DNA of 64,000 nt from contig NC_090290.1 of NCBI RefSeq assembly GCF_037392515.1, forward strand, positions 39,269,753 to 39,333,752. Reading direction: 5' to 3'. Below, piece after piece: positions 45,346-57,342 of the stretch. This DNA comes from Haliotis asinina. Its lineage: Eukaryota; Mollusca; Gastropoda; Lepetellida; Haliotidae. Within the stretch, counting starts at the first letter, position 1, and each line of letters starts with the position of its first letter. A model generated the notes under the pieces. It saw only the letters and a program-made list of their open reading frames with translations, searched no databases and was not told where the DNA came from. Position numbers and translations under genes: made by a program.

Positions 45346-46742
45346 CCCTCAACTGAGCTTTAAAGGTTTGCAATGACTTGTCTGATTTATAAAATGTAAA
45401 CAAGGAGCGGGTTGTTTCAGGAAGATCACACCACGCGACAGTGAATTGCTCCCTTCCAGGAAGCCCCTTTTGGGGTTACCGTTATCATACCTCTTTGCAC
45501 TTTGGAGCGGGTTTACGAAGGACTTTGCGCTACTATCGCTTTGTGAAAGAGCGCTTCATTGTTGATTCCTTACTGATAAAATAACTTACGTATGTTATTT
45601 AGCATGGATTGCGCCGCTACCCCCTAGGTAGCACTGGACCAAAAGCCGGATTGACACAAACGAAAATAAGAAAGACATTCAATGACCGAATATGCGCAAA
45701 AGTACATGCGTCCTTTTAGATTTACAAGATGACCCTATGAACATTCACTGACCCGACTGGTTTTTACTAGCCACGGCCTAGCGGGTCAGTGTCTGTTTCG
45801 CACACCGGTATGGTGCTGTACTTAGGACACAATCACAATCATTGTAATCAGGGATTTCAAAATCAGCGGTCGGTACGACTTAAACGACATCATCAAAAAT
45901 GTTCCCCGGGCTTTACAGAATATGGCATACAGGAACTATACAAGAACCCAAACCATTCCTGATGTCCCAGTAGCACATCAACACACGAATGCCAACAAAC
46001 AGCTACGTCGTTATATGTCATGAAAACAGACATCACTCATAACAAGAAATTAAAACAAAAACTATGTACAAAACAGATTATGATACATGGCTGTACACTT
46101 TTTTTATCACAGGTATGCTACCAAATATCTCACGATGTATTTCCTTGTACAAGCATATAAAGTACTTGGCATAGAACAGACATGTGCCTCTAATCATACA
46201 GTAAGGATCAGAGAGCGGGAGTTTTTGTGTTCAGTATATAGCACAAGGGTTCGAATCATTATTTGAACGAGAATTTTTAAAAATAAATATAAATAAAAAT
46301 AAAAATAGACTTATGCTATTGTATATTGTTTTTATATGTTATGAGTGTGTATTTTAAGTACATGTATCTAAATTGGCAGTATAATATTTCTAAAATATTC
46401 ATTTCTTCACCGATTTCGTTCAGATTTGAAATATTTGCTGATCATAACATATAAGAACAATATACGATTGCCAAAGTCTAGATTTTTATCTTTGAAAGTT
46501 ATTGTCCGAACAGTGATTCTGTGGTAGGTTTCAGTGTAACTTGCTAGGGACTCACCGTTTGATGTTCTGGGATTTTACCAAACGTAAATACATTTACCCA
46601 GAATGCTTTACAAATAAGTTAAGGCTGTTTAAACTGAAATCGTGGACACAAAAAGAACATGTCGTTTTTGTATTTTTTGTCATGTTTTAAGTGAGGTTCC
46701 ACCAGGTTTAAGAAAATCTAACCCTTGTGAAGCACAATCTGC
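45346..46742. other. intergenic stretch
   Basis: Nothing supported apart from A-rich and T-rich runs near 46280. Confidence 0.4.
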
Positions 46743-46915
46743 TTTTGGGGTGGTGGGGTAGAAAGTGATCTTAGCGTTCGCTCGTCACGCCGAAGGCCCG
46801 GGTTCGATTCTATACACGAGTACAGTGTGTGGAGTTCACTTCTGACATCCCCCAACGTGATATTGCTGGAATATTGCTAAAAGCGGCGTAGAACCATACT
46901 CACTCACTCACTCAA
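46743..46915 (+). mobile_element. SINE B, near full length
   Basis: GGTGGTGGGGTAGAAAGTGA, GTTCGCTCGTCACGCCGAAG, B box GGGTTCGATTC, GTGATATTGCTGGAATATTG, GCTAAAAGCGGCGTAGAACC and the ACTC tail. One of the best copies, with both pol III box regions visible. Confidence 0.85.
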
Positions 46916-47603
46916 AATCTGCTTTTGCAGCTATAGCTAAAAATATATGGTCTGAATACAAATTTCTAAACACCACCATCATCCCGTTTACCCTCCTATT
47001 TCCCCATTCACGCAACTCCCAAACCACTCGAATACCCAACGGACGATCCCAACAATACATACCTCATAAAAATAGATATTCATAACTTTGCAAAAGCTTC
47101 ATTCGCATTAAAATATGTTAACGCTGAATGAAACATTTTTCTCAAGTGATTTGAAAATCTTTGATTTTCTGTTATATGTCGTTCTCAGATTCTTACGTTT
47201 CTGTATGAAAATACATTTCTAGGATTTGTGAAACCTAACTCTGAATTCTATATTCAGAATCAAGTTATAGTTTGATTAGTATATTCAACAGCACAAATAT
47301 TGTGAAATTTCGAAAGGAAATCCATATATGTATATACACAATCACAGTTAAATTCACAACTGTATTAACATTGGCAAATGCCAATTGTTCAATATCATGA
47401 GTGCACTTTATGTACAAACTCTACACACTGTAAGTAATTCTTTGTGGAAGCGACGCCTGACAGTTAGACTGGTACAATGCCTTAGGTGCGCTGACAAAGG
47501 TAACTAGGACATGGAACCGGTCTACACCTGACGGTCGCACCCAGTACGATTGTTGAAAGTAATACTTTGGTTGGTTGATCTATTAAAGCTTGTTTCCACC
47601 CAG
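46916..47603. other. 3' flank of the membrane-protein gene
   Basis: No repeat or further exon recognised; probably holds the 3' UTR of the downstream alternative last exon. Confidence 0.35.
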
Positions 47604-50600
47604 TCACCTCCGTGGGGGCGAATAGGGAGGCGGGTTGGACAATATTGACATGGAGGACGGAGCACCTGCAAACACAAATTAAGAGTAATTATATTTAGCT
47701 TGGCAACAATATAATGATAAATTAAATAATAAATAACCGACCTTGGATCCAGGCAAACGGGTCATTGGCAACTCAATGTGCAATAAGAGTGAAATGATCT
47801 CGACAGCGACCTTAAACCTTTCCCCACATACATCACCTCACTTTAACGCAATATGAACGTCGCAGTGCGAATAATAAATCAACGCAACAAAATATGAACG
47901 TCCCAGTACCAATGATAACTCAATATGAACGTCGCATTACGGATGATTAATCAACTCGACTCATTTCAGATCAACTCAACACAATATGAACGTCGCAATA
48001 CGGTTGATAAATCAACTCATTTCAGATCAACTCAACTCAGTATGAATATCTCAATACGGATGATAAATCAACTCATTTCAGATCAACTCAACACAATATG
48101 AACGTCGCAATACGGATGAGAAATCAACTCATTTCAGATCAACTCAACACAATATGAATATCTCAATATGGATGATAAATCAACTCATTTCAGATCAACT
48201 CAACACAATATGAACGTCGCAATACGCATGATAAATTAACTCATTTCAGATCAACTCAACACAATATGAATATCTCAATACGGATGATAAATCAACTCAT
48301 TTCAGATCAACTCAACACAATATGAATATCTCAATACGGATGATAAATCAACTCATTTCAGATCAACTCAACACAATATGAACGTCGCAATACGCATGAT
48401 AAATTAACTCGTTTCAGATCAACTCAACACAATATGAATATCTCAATACGGATGATAAATTAACTCATTTCAGATCAACTCAACACAATATGAATATCTC
48501 AATACGGATGATAAATTAACTCATTTCAGATCAACTCAACACAATATGAACGTCGCAATACGGTTGATAAATCAACTCATTTCAGATCAACTCAACTCAA
48601 TATGAACGTCGCAATACGGATGATAAATCAACTCGTTTCAGATCAACTCAATCTGAACGTAGCATTACGAATGATAACTCAACTCAGTATGAACGTCGCA
48701 ATACGAATGATAACTAAAGTCAACTCAGATCAACTCAACTCATTATGAACGTCGCCAAAATGACCCCCACACAGGGCATCAAAATGGCGTCATAACAAGT
48801 CTAGGAATTACTACAACTAAACGTAAGACATTTAATAAAGGCTAGGGTCAATGTTGCTATACGCACGTGTTTGATATCTTGGGGGCTCTCCAACATATCC
48901 CGGGGGTAAAGGTTGCGTTGCCATGACAGTATGGTAGGACGGAGGGGCACTCCCGGGGTCGTTGAGGCTGTAGGGTGGAGGCTGGACGGGTGCTACCATG
49001 ACATTATTGCGTCTTCCGCCTGTTGATATAAAACACGTTATGTTATACATCGAACTACGCTTATAACGCGATCCGTGAAGATCCTCGATTGTCTTCAGCA
49101 ACCCATGCTTGCCATAGAGGGAGACTATGATTGTCATAAGTGGCCATTAACGGGATCGGGTGCACGTGGTCAGGCTCGCTGACTTGGTTGTCACATGTCA
49201 TCGGTTCCCACCTGCGCAGATCGATGCTACCTAATCACTGGATTGTCTAGTCCAGACTCGATTATTTACAATCCGCCTCCATATAGCTGGAATATTGCTG
49301 AGTGCGGCGTAAAACTAAACCCACTCACTGACTAGAACGAGCTCGCTTACAACGAACTTGGTTATGTTTTAGGCGAAGTATGTATGTTGTCATCGCTTTC
49401 TAAGCGGAATAAATTATGATAAGGAACTTACTTGATGTACATGCATATTTTGTCGACATTCGTATACTCTTAAAAACACTAGGGGAACTGTACTTTCAAT
49501 GTACGATTGTTGGAATTGGGAGATATATGGGATTGAATCAATATTGATACAATAATAACGGATGTTTTGAGAATGCATCACCATATGGATTTCATTCAAA
49601 GCAAAGCTGTTCATTCAGTTATATCCCTTGTTAGGTGACTGGAGTATGACATGAAAATTTCAGGTTTACAATTTTCAGTCAGTAGAGTGTGATTTGACCC
49701 TGAAAAGCCCGACCATGCACATATGCAAGAAAAGTATTGAAAAAATGGTCTACCGTGATTTATCGACTGCCTGAAAAACGTCAAGATTCATAATGACACC
49801 CGTGTAGGAGGTTTCCACGTTGTGCACGTGTTCCCATGCATTGTGTTTCCGTGTGGTGATAACGTGAAATGATGCTGCATACACAAGATGAACGTCATTG
49901 TAACGTTCATCAGTGGGTTTTCTTTCTACCAGACTTCAAAGTTCAGGTTCCCCTACTTTTCTGAAGAGTATATAACGAACTTCGGTTATGACAAACGAAA
50001 GTTTAGAGTTCCATTGAGACTCCCGACACCCGTAAAGATCCGGGTTAGAATTGGTCTCTAGTATCCCATGCTTGTAAGCGGCGACTAACGGAATCGAGTG
50101 GTCAGACTCGCTCACTTGATTGTCACATGTCGTCACTGTATGCCAATTGCGTAGATCGTCCGTCGTGTTTCTTTTAATCTTCCATACATACCAGGACTGT
50201 AACGATACATCGATCTATCGATATATTGCATTTGTAGAGTCTCCGATAGTAATAGTAATAGTAATAGTAATCGATGGTCGAAACGAAAAGCTATCGATGC
50301 ATCGATAGTACGCGTGACTATCGAAAACATCGTCATGGATACCCAACGATAAATTAGATTAAATGAGTAGAGCAAAATAGAAATGTTTCGGTGCAGGCTC
50401 ATCTTAAATGAGTTTACGTTTAAACTGTTTACTTGATCTGGGTTTCACGTCTATTGCCAGTTATGAAAAGAGGCTGAAACTACTTCAACTTATTTTTATA
50501 TCATATAAAATATGCGTTCATTTCGGAAATGACCTCAAATGAGATCAAGGAGAACAAAAACTATTGCAATAGTTAGTCGCAATAGTATTTTGCAATATAC

Positions 50601-50738
50601 TATCGCAATAGATGTTTCTCTGTCAATAGTCACCGCTAATACCTACCACTGACAGACGTGACTCTGTTCTTGGCCCGCACTTTGCAATAGAACATCACCA
50701 GCACGCTGACTCCAATGAAGAATAACACAAGGATGAAC
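47604..50738 (-). CDS. single-pass membrane protein with PPxY tail, 3' end (TM exon and two alternative last exons)
   Basis: Three exons seen. TM exon 50647-50738: acceptor TTACAG|G, residues FILVLFFIGVSVLVMFYC then the basic stop-transfer KVRAKNR, donor CAGTG|GTAGGT (phase 1). Last exon 1, 48832-49019: acceptor CAACAG|GC, phase 1, 61 residues with four PPxY motifs (PPPY, PPSY, PPGY, PPRY) and stop TAA. Last exon 2, 47604-47665: acceptor TTTGCAG|GT, also phase 1, giving APSSMSILSNPPPYSPPRR and TGA. Both accept the TM exon in frame, so they look like mutually exclusive tails. A TM followed by a short PPxY tail is typical of Shisa/WBP1/VOPP1/CYYR1-type adaptors that bind WW-domain ligases (NEDD4 class); this assignment is inference. 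The signal peptide and Cys-rich ectodomain exons were not found and should lie to the right. Confidence 0.65.
47846..48740 (-). repeat. 56-bp minisatellite between the two alternative last exons
   Basis: About sixteen copies of a 56-bp unit with the words AATATGAACGTCGCAATACG (or AATATGAATATCTCAATACG), GATGATAAATCAACTCATTT and CAGATCAACTCAACAC. Units at both ends are shorter and more diverged. It fills most of the space between the two last exons. Confidence 0.9.
49070..49330 (+). mobile_element. SINE A
   Basis: GATCCGTGAAGATCCTCG, body, CATATAGCTGGAATATTGCT, GAGTGCGGCGTAAAACTAAA; antisense to the membrane gene, only about 50 bp upstream of its last exon 1 acceptor. Confidence 0.85.
49331..50024. 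other. intron sequence without recognised features
   Basis: No exon or repeat recognised. Confidence 0.4.
50025..50158 (+). mobile_element. SINE A, 3'-truncated
   Basis: GACACCCGTAAAGATCCGGG to CCAATTGCGTAGATCG; the core and tail are missing. Confidence 0.7.
50190..50342. mobile_element. palindromic hAT-like fragment
   Basis: AGGACTGTAACGATACATCG and TCGATCTATCGATAT at the left, CTATCGATGCATCGATAG and AAAACATCGTCATGG at the right, with a (TAGTAA)n run at 50247-50270 between. Confidence 0.45.
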
Positions 50739-50811
50739 CTGTAACGAGTGAGTGAGTGAGTTAAATGATAGTACGTTTCCCTCTTTTCTGAGAATAAACT
50801 GCGTTGTCCTT

Positions 50812-51070
50812 AGTGAGTGAGTGAGTGAGTGAGTTAGTTACACCCCAGTCAACAATTTTCCAGCTACATGGCGGCGGTTTGTAAATGATCTAGTCTGGAC
50901 CAGACAATCCAATGATCAACAGCAATAGCATCGATCTGCGCAGCTGTGTCAACCAAGTCAGCTAGCCTGACCACCCGATCCCTTTAGTCGGCTCTTACGA
51001 TAATCATAGTCGCACTTTATGGAAAGCATGGGGTGCTGAAGACTTACTCTACCCCGGATTTTTCACGGGT
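50812..51070 (-). mobile_element. SINE A
   Basis: (GTGA)n, CCAGTCAACAATTTTCCAGC, GGCGGCGGTTTGTAAATGAT to CCCGGATTTTTCACGGG. TGTCCTTAG on the left and CGTCCTTAG on the right are the likely target duplication. Confidence 0.8.
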
Positions 51071-51299
51071 CGTGTCGTCCTTAGAACCCAATGTCCCCAA
51101 TGTGTTATACTTGGGATTACTCTTTCTCCGTAAAGTACATATGCTAGTTCTTAAAGACAACGCAGTATATTATGTGAGGATCCCCTTGTCATATGTTCGA
51201 ATCCAAGATTCGTCTCTAAGTGATCCTCAGTGTAACATATGTTATGCCTGGGATTTATGATTTCTTCATGAAGTACAAATTCTAGTCCTTAAAGACAAG

Positions 51300-51560
51300 T
51301 ACAGTCGAACCCCATTGTCTCGAACTCGGTTGAGACGAATTCTCGAATGTGTCGAACTGATATCTCGGTCCCTGCCGATTTCCTTATATTTATCATTATT
51401 TTTACCCTGATGTGTCGAATTCCCGGTTGTGTTGAACTCATTTTAAGGTCCCCAAAGGCTCTAACAAGTACAAATTTACCCGTTTGTCTCGAACTGTCAA
51501 GGCTGGTTGTTGCAACTGAAAACTCTATATTCCGTTCGGATAACCTGGACATATATTCGA
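51300..51560. mobile_element. pogo/Tigger-like end fragment
   Basis: TACAGTCGAACCCCATTGTC starts at a TA. It is followed by CTCGAACTCGGTTGAGACGA and further TCGAA-rich copies, the style of Tigger terminal regions. No transposase recognised. Confidence 0.5.
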
Positions 51561-51639
51561 AACCAAGGGTCGCAATTGTTTGGTGTGAAATCCATCGTCA
51601 ACTTGGTGACAATTATCATTGGATACTTGGCGCTCGAAG

Positions 51640-51768
51640 TGAGTCGGAGTCAAAATTACGTTCTGGCCGTGTGGAAAAAAATGAACTTGACGGTTATCGA
51701 AAATCGAAACTACGGTGTCAGATTCGATTTTCAATGTATCAAGCCGAATTGTCACAGCCCTAGTCTCC
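51640..51768. mobile_element. hAT-like MITE, right end
   Basis: GTCAAAATTACGTTCTGG, AAAATCGAAACTACGGTGTC, AGATTCGATTTTCAATGTAT, ending ATTGTCACAGCCCTAG. Relative of 38670-39045. Confidence 0.55.
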
Positions 51769-52592
51769 AGCAACCCATTTTGTCCATTTTCTAAATGGCA
51801 CTGTTTACTCAATGTGATGTACTCCTGCATCATTCTTACGGCAATTTCATTATCCAATCGCCATTTTGACATTTACATTTGATGTTTTCATTGTATTAGT
51901 ATTGTTAAAATATATGAACGAATGAGGAATGAGGTGATCAGTTTATTTCGCAAACAATACTTGTCCCAGCGAGGACAAACCTAAACTTTGTATACCCTTT
52001 ACCTACATAGTCATTTTAAATAATATTAATGTATTTTTTCCTGGCGTCCACAAGAGAAAGTATGTTTTCACAAAATTTCCTGCCTCGAATGTACCCTATT
52101 AGCAAATAACCACGTACATTACGTGATGAATGTGTGATGTACTCCTTCACACGGTCAACACAATACATCAACTCGGTGAAAATCGAAAACACTCATTGAC
52201 GACCTATTCATTAAATGAGTTTACCTACTTAATGGACAGATTACAATGAAAGTTTCACGCGTGTAAACATGTACTGTTCACCGAACTTTGTCGACATCGG
52301 AGTGCGAGGCATCAAAGCATGGGCTGAAGGATTTGCAACCACGAGCAACCAAACAACCTACATATTCACCAAATTGTGACGATTGTCGGTGAGCTACTGG
52401 CGGTCAATACAAGCAATTATGTATGGGCTTGCTTCTATGTGCTGTGATAAATGCCATTATCTGATACCATGTTGTGTGGCTGCTGCCCTTCATGGTGAAA
52501 CTAGTTTCAGTATTAATACTTAAACTGGTTGTTTCTTAAACGTAACTCTGAGACGTATAAGCGTAATGAAACACATTAACTGTTAAATACCG
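51769..52592. other. gene-free stretch
   Basis: No exon or repeat recognised on either strand. Confidence 0.4.
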
Positions 52593-52726
52593 ATATATAC
52601 TGAACAGTAAAACAAAAGCAAGTTTCGAAAAAATGAAATGTCATAAAAGAAAGCGCTCGTGTTTATGTCTTCTATTTAAAAAAGGTGACAAACAACGCAG
52701 TTGGGTTTCTTTTGTTGTTCAGTACA
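52593..52726. mobile_element. palindromic MITE (family TACTGAACAGCAAA), copy 3
   Basis: ATATATACTGAACAGTAAAA left, GGTTTCTTTTGTTGTTCAGT right, with the same middle words (CGTGTTTATGTCTTCTATTT) as copies 1 and 2. Confidence 0.7.
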
Positions 52727-53042
52727 TGTCGTCCTCGGGTGGATTGAATGGATTCCGGGTTGGGGATCGGATGTCACAATGTGTGATATGATGAACTGTT
52801 TCAGAGGCATTCTAGAAGTTGTGAACAACAGGAATGGTAAGTCTTTATGGATGATAATCTTCTCTATTGCATACTGGATAAGAAAAGTTAGGGGTATTGG
52901 GATTTATTAATATTCATATTTCATCAGCGTGTCAATAAATAAATAGATCACTATTCATAATTTCAAAAATGGCATATATCCATAACCAATGCCCAGCATA
53001 TGATGGCGGCGTTTCGGTACAGAGAACTTATACCTTTTTCAT

Positions 53043-53218
53043 GCGTGGTCAAGCTCCCTGACTTAGTTGACACATGGCATCGTATCCCAAATGAGCAGAT
53101 CGGTGTTCATGCGTTTGATAACAGGATTGTCTGGTCCAGACTCACGTATTTACAGACCGCCGCCATATAGCTGGAATATTGCTGAGTGCGGCGTAAAACT
53201 ATAGTCCTTCACTCACTC
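53043..53218 (+). mobile_element. SINE A, 5'-truncated
   Basis: GGTCAAGCTCCCTGACTTAG to TGAGTGCGGCGTAAAACTAT and ACTC. Confidence 0.8.
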
Positions 53219-54093
53219 TTAGGTGGGGTAACTTCATTTTAAATTTACGGGAGCTAGGAGCAGTGTCAATTTTGATATGACAATAATGAATGTTTGAGGG
53301 TGCGTAAGCACTCGCACTTCCCTATGGCCATCGTTGTCTTTACAGTAACCACTCTTGGTACATGAATGGTGTATGACATGCAATTTGCATGTTTAAGATT
53401 TTCATTGTCAAACGAAAAACTCATACAGACACAAACACTAACAACTGTGCCATGTGAGCTAACTGTCAAAATTAAGGGTCCACAGTGATTTATCGACCTT
53501 CTTGAAACTTGTCAAAATGAAGAATGACATCCCACGCACGTGTATGGGAACAAGTCAGACATGACGCTCGATGGACTCTTTTTAAAAAAACAAACCTTGA
53601 CGTAAACTGTTTCAGGCTAGCTATTCTCGAAACGTCCGTAGCGCTACGTACGTCTTAAGCCCATTCTTAACACATGGGCTACGATCAAAGTTAAGAATTC
53701 TTAGGAATTATTCTTATTCTTACTAATTCAGGAGTTTTTCCGTCAAAATTACCAACAGAAAGGTTCAGTTAATTCAAATAACATGAACACCTCAGAGTGG
53801 GGTAAAAACGAAACAAACAGATTATGGTTGATCGATTATAGTTATACGTTATACATCGTCTGGGTATCACGGCTGTGATTTGGAGCGAGGGACGCTTTGA
53901 TAACGCTTGAAATCTATCGTTAAATCCACACTGTCTTTCTTTTTGCCCGGAAGTTTAATTGTTTGGAAAAAGAAACTATATTTGTCATGTTGTTAGCGTC
54001 CACATTGTTCTGTGTTCGCCTAATACTACACATATGCCACAAATTCATATTTATAAAGCCTAGAACTGGAAATCAGCCCTCACAGAGTGTTTT
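53219..54093. other. gene-free stretch
   Basis: Contains a weak inverted stretch near 53625-53690 (CGTAGCGCTACG and neighbours). Nothing else supported. Confidence 0.4.
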
Positions 54094-54232
54094 GAATGAG
54101 TTTAGTTTTACGCCGACTGTAACGATATTTCAGCAATATCACGGCGGAGCATATTGCGCCCATGTGGGGAATCAAACCCGGTGTTCGGCGTCACCAGCAA
54201 ACGCTTTAACCACTAGGCTACCCTACCGCCCA
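54094..54232 (-). mobile_element. SINE B
   Basis: GAGTTTAGTTTTACGCCGAC, ATTTCAGCAATATCACGGCG, CCCATGTGGGGAATCAAACC, TTTAACCACTAGGCTACCCT. Confidence 0.8.
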
Positions 54233-54761
54233 TAGATGTCATAGAATCTCTTCTTATGTTCCCACTCTGTCTTAATGGACGCGCACAGCACGTATCCCCA
54301 ATTGGCCTTGCTGAGAATAGCAACAACAGCCCACTCGAGAATGAGTCTCGCGACAATGTCTTCCTGTCTGAAAATGTATCTGTCTCGTACATGTCGGAAA
54401 TTCTCAGAAACAGTTATTTCATGCTGTGAATGTTCGGAGTGGCTTCTCAGCCAGAAATAGCAGACTTATTCATCTATAATTGGTCTTCCTTCGTGTATGG
54501 CTGGCACTGAAAAGGTTGAAGTTAAAAAATTATTGCCAAGACAGAGGGAGAAATCTGTGGTGTGTTCATGCAGTGCTAACCTATTAAGGACACTGGTGAT
54601 CTTGGCAGTGGGGAAGCCTGGTCAGGGGAGGATACAAGCTTTTTGAGAAAAATTGAGATTTTGATATATACTATTTCATCGGCGTTTTCAATGGTCATTT
54701 AACTCAATTTCGGGACGGGGAAATGCACCCCCTGCCCGCCCCACCTCACTCCGTCTCTGGA

Positions 54762-54905
54762 TCTGACTATGCTAGTGGCTAAAGCGTCCGCTCATACCCG
54801 GATTCGATTCCCACATGGACACAATGTGTGGAGCCCATTTCTGGTGTCCCTCGTCGTAATATTACAGGATTATCGCTAAATATGGCGTAAAACTAAACTC
54901 ACTCA
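54762..54905 (+). mobile_element. SINE B
   Basis: GCTAGTGGCTAAAGCGTCCG, GGATTCGATTCCCACATGG, TGTGTGGAGCCCATTTCTGG, tail TGGCGTAAAACTAAACTCAC. Confidence 0.8.
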
Positions 54906-55261
54906 TTAATAAACGAGTGAGTGAGTGAAACGAACACTATTTCAGCGCAATGGTTGTTAAACTATGCTAATCCGTTGCATGACACAGGGTGATATGTGCA
55001 AATCGAACATTTGTTTAAAAATACATCACTGGGTAAAAACACCCTCATTAGTTCTTTGATTCTATTCTGTTCACCCTGATTCATGTTCTGTGGCGAATCC
55101 TCTCAACAGAGCTGGGAAAATTGATCGTTCGTTAATGAGAGGCAACGTCACACGAGGAGGATTCCTTTGTAACGGTTACAAACAAACACGCAGATTTATA
55201 TTTTCAAAACATTAACCAGTATGGCATTATCGTTTACGGGTGTTACTGGAATGTTTATTGG

Positions 55262-55332
55262 TTTGAGCGAATGAGTTGTTTTTACGCCGTTTTAGAAATA
55301 TTCCAGCAATATCACAGCTGGGGATCAGTGTA
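55262..55332 (-). mobile_element. SINE B tail fragment
   Basis: GAGCGAATGAGTTGTTTTTA, CGCCGTTTTAGAAATATTCC, AGCAATATCACAGCTGGGG. Confidence 0.65.
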
Positions 55333-55687
55333 AAGTGTATCGTCCTCTTTGGTCAGGGCAAGTACATAAGGTGTCACTAATAAACCCCGAAATCCTAATG
55401 ATATCTAATGATAATTTCTCGGCATTTTGTCCCATGTAGCGAAGGGAGTTCAAAGGATGAATGTTGACAAGAATAGCAAACCTTTCTCTTCAGCCACCAT
55501 TACAGCCGTTTACTATCAGTCACAGCCAGGCTTTAGACCAAATCTTTGAGGAAAATTAGCCTTGATTGCCGAGGATGTAATTATCTATGTCACTCAGTCT
55601 GATTAGCGTCGGCATAATGACCGCTGTTTGAATTAAGTGTTTAATGATTGACCATGTCACGAGGTGGTGGAGAATGTCGTTTTCAGG

Positions 55688-55848
55688 AGTGAGTGACTGT
55701 GGTTTTACGCCGCTCTAGCAATATTCCAGCAATATCACGTCACACCAGAAATGGGCTTCACACACTGTACCCATGTGGGGAATTGAACCTCTCTCATCAT
55801 CGTGACGAGCGAAAGCCTCAACCAATAGACTTCCCTACCGTTCCCTTT
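55688..55848 (-). mobile_element. SINE B
   Basis: GAGTGAGTGACTGTGGTTTT, AGCAATATCACGTCACACCA, CCCATGTGGGGAATTGAACC, CAACCAATAGACTTCCCTAC. Confidence 0.75.
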
Positions 55849-57342
55849 TCATGGGGTTAAGGATGTGCTCACTTGCTGGCTAGTGTTGTCACGTTGTGCA
55901 TGTATGTGCGAGCGTTTTAGTGTAAGCATTTGGATGTGTTTGCGCGTTTGTGTAAGAGCGGAGGGACAAGCAATACAGGCTTGTTTGACAACATTAATAA
56001 AAACCAAAACAGTGCCATATCTACGGTATTTGTTAATGGTTAATGAGAGAGCCGATCAGGCCGATAATATACTTATCATCTAATTCAGTAACAGTCGTTA
56101 CACCTACGTCATGATGAGCAGAACATCCATGCATCAACCTACCTTACCTCCCTATCTCCTCAAGTGATGATTGTAACCGTTAATCAACCATCTATCAACC
56201 ATTCTCACAGTCACGATGTGACCGATATTTCCGGGATGTCGTGTGTCATTAGACGCATCTGCTAATCCTGTCATAGAAGGCATGTCACCCGAGATCGGTA
56301 CTTTCAAGTCTAGCCATTATATTCTATAACGCAATCTCCATTTAGACGTGTTTTACAAGTTGACACAGGGATTTGGGTTAATGAAATCAGGATATTCATT
56401 TCAAGGCCATAACATCTCATCCATTAACGGCTACCTTTTATCGCATTAATCCATCGGGTGTCAATACATTCCCCATATGCATTTTTCTATATATGAATGC
56501 AGTTAACATAGGTTTTATCTTTGTTGTGAGTACATTCTCTATATTACCATTGTAAATAGCCATTTTAATTTACCACTCTTTGGAAGAATGTGCTTCAAAA
56601 TGTTTATGCATTATAACTTTATGACAACATTTTATCTTTAATTGTGTGTTTCATCATTTAAACTGCTTATATTTATATTCAAATATTGTGCCTATGTTAA
56701 TCATATGTTATATTTTTTTCTCATTTTATTTAGTTATAAATTACACCAGTTTTGCAAATAATAGTCTCTCATAACTCTTTTGTACGTCCCTCTCTTCAAT
56801 ATTCAAATGCTGAAACGTAGCTCTTGCTGTACAAATGATGAGATTTTGTTAACCTGTACTGTATTGTAGTATATATTATATTCTAGGTATTAATGTATTT
56901 ACTGTATTTGATTTATTCTAGGTTCTAATCCTCTCACTATACATGGATACTATATCCTATGTATCTGTACATTTGATGTATGTTTTTCACCTAATGTTTG
57001 CCTATATATTACCTAGGTGCACACCACTGGGAAAAGGGGATGCACAATTTACTTTCACCGGAGTTTTAGTCTAATGCCCAATTAATAAAATTACAGGACA
57101 AAAGGTGTGTGCACGTGTGTTTAGGGTAGGGGGGATGGTGGTGGGGTGGTGGTGGGGATGCTATGACTACTAGGCTGTCACCTCCAAGTGTGCTGAAGGT
57201 TCAATGAGAAGACAACTGTGCCCTGCAACGAACATCTGTTGAAAGAACCGGAACGTCCGTTTTCAGCACTTGTAACGAACACAAATCACTAGGTATCGAC
57301 ACGTGGGGGTAGTTAGAGAAATCCTTCAAACGTGCACAAATC
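55849..57342. other. gene-free AT-rich stretch
   Basis: No exon recognised. A G-rich tract (GGTGGTGGGGTGGTGGTGGG, 57130-57155) is the only compositional feature. Confidence 0.4.

Noticed and set aside
47846-48740. CRISPR-like array of repeats and spacers
   Set aside because: Contiguous 56-bp tandem units without unique spacers, in an animal genome; a minisatellite.
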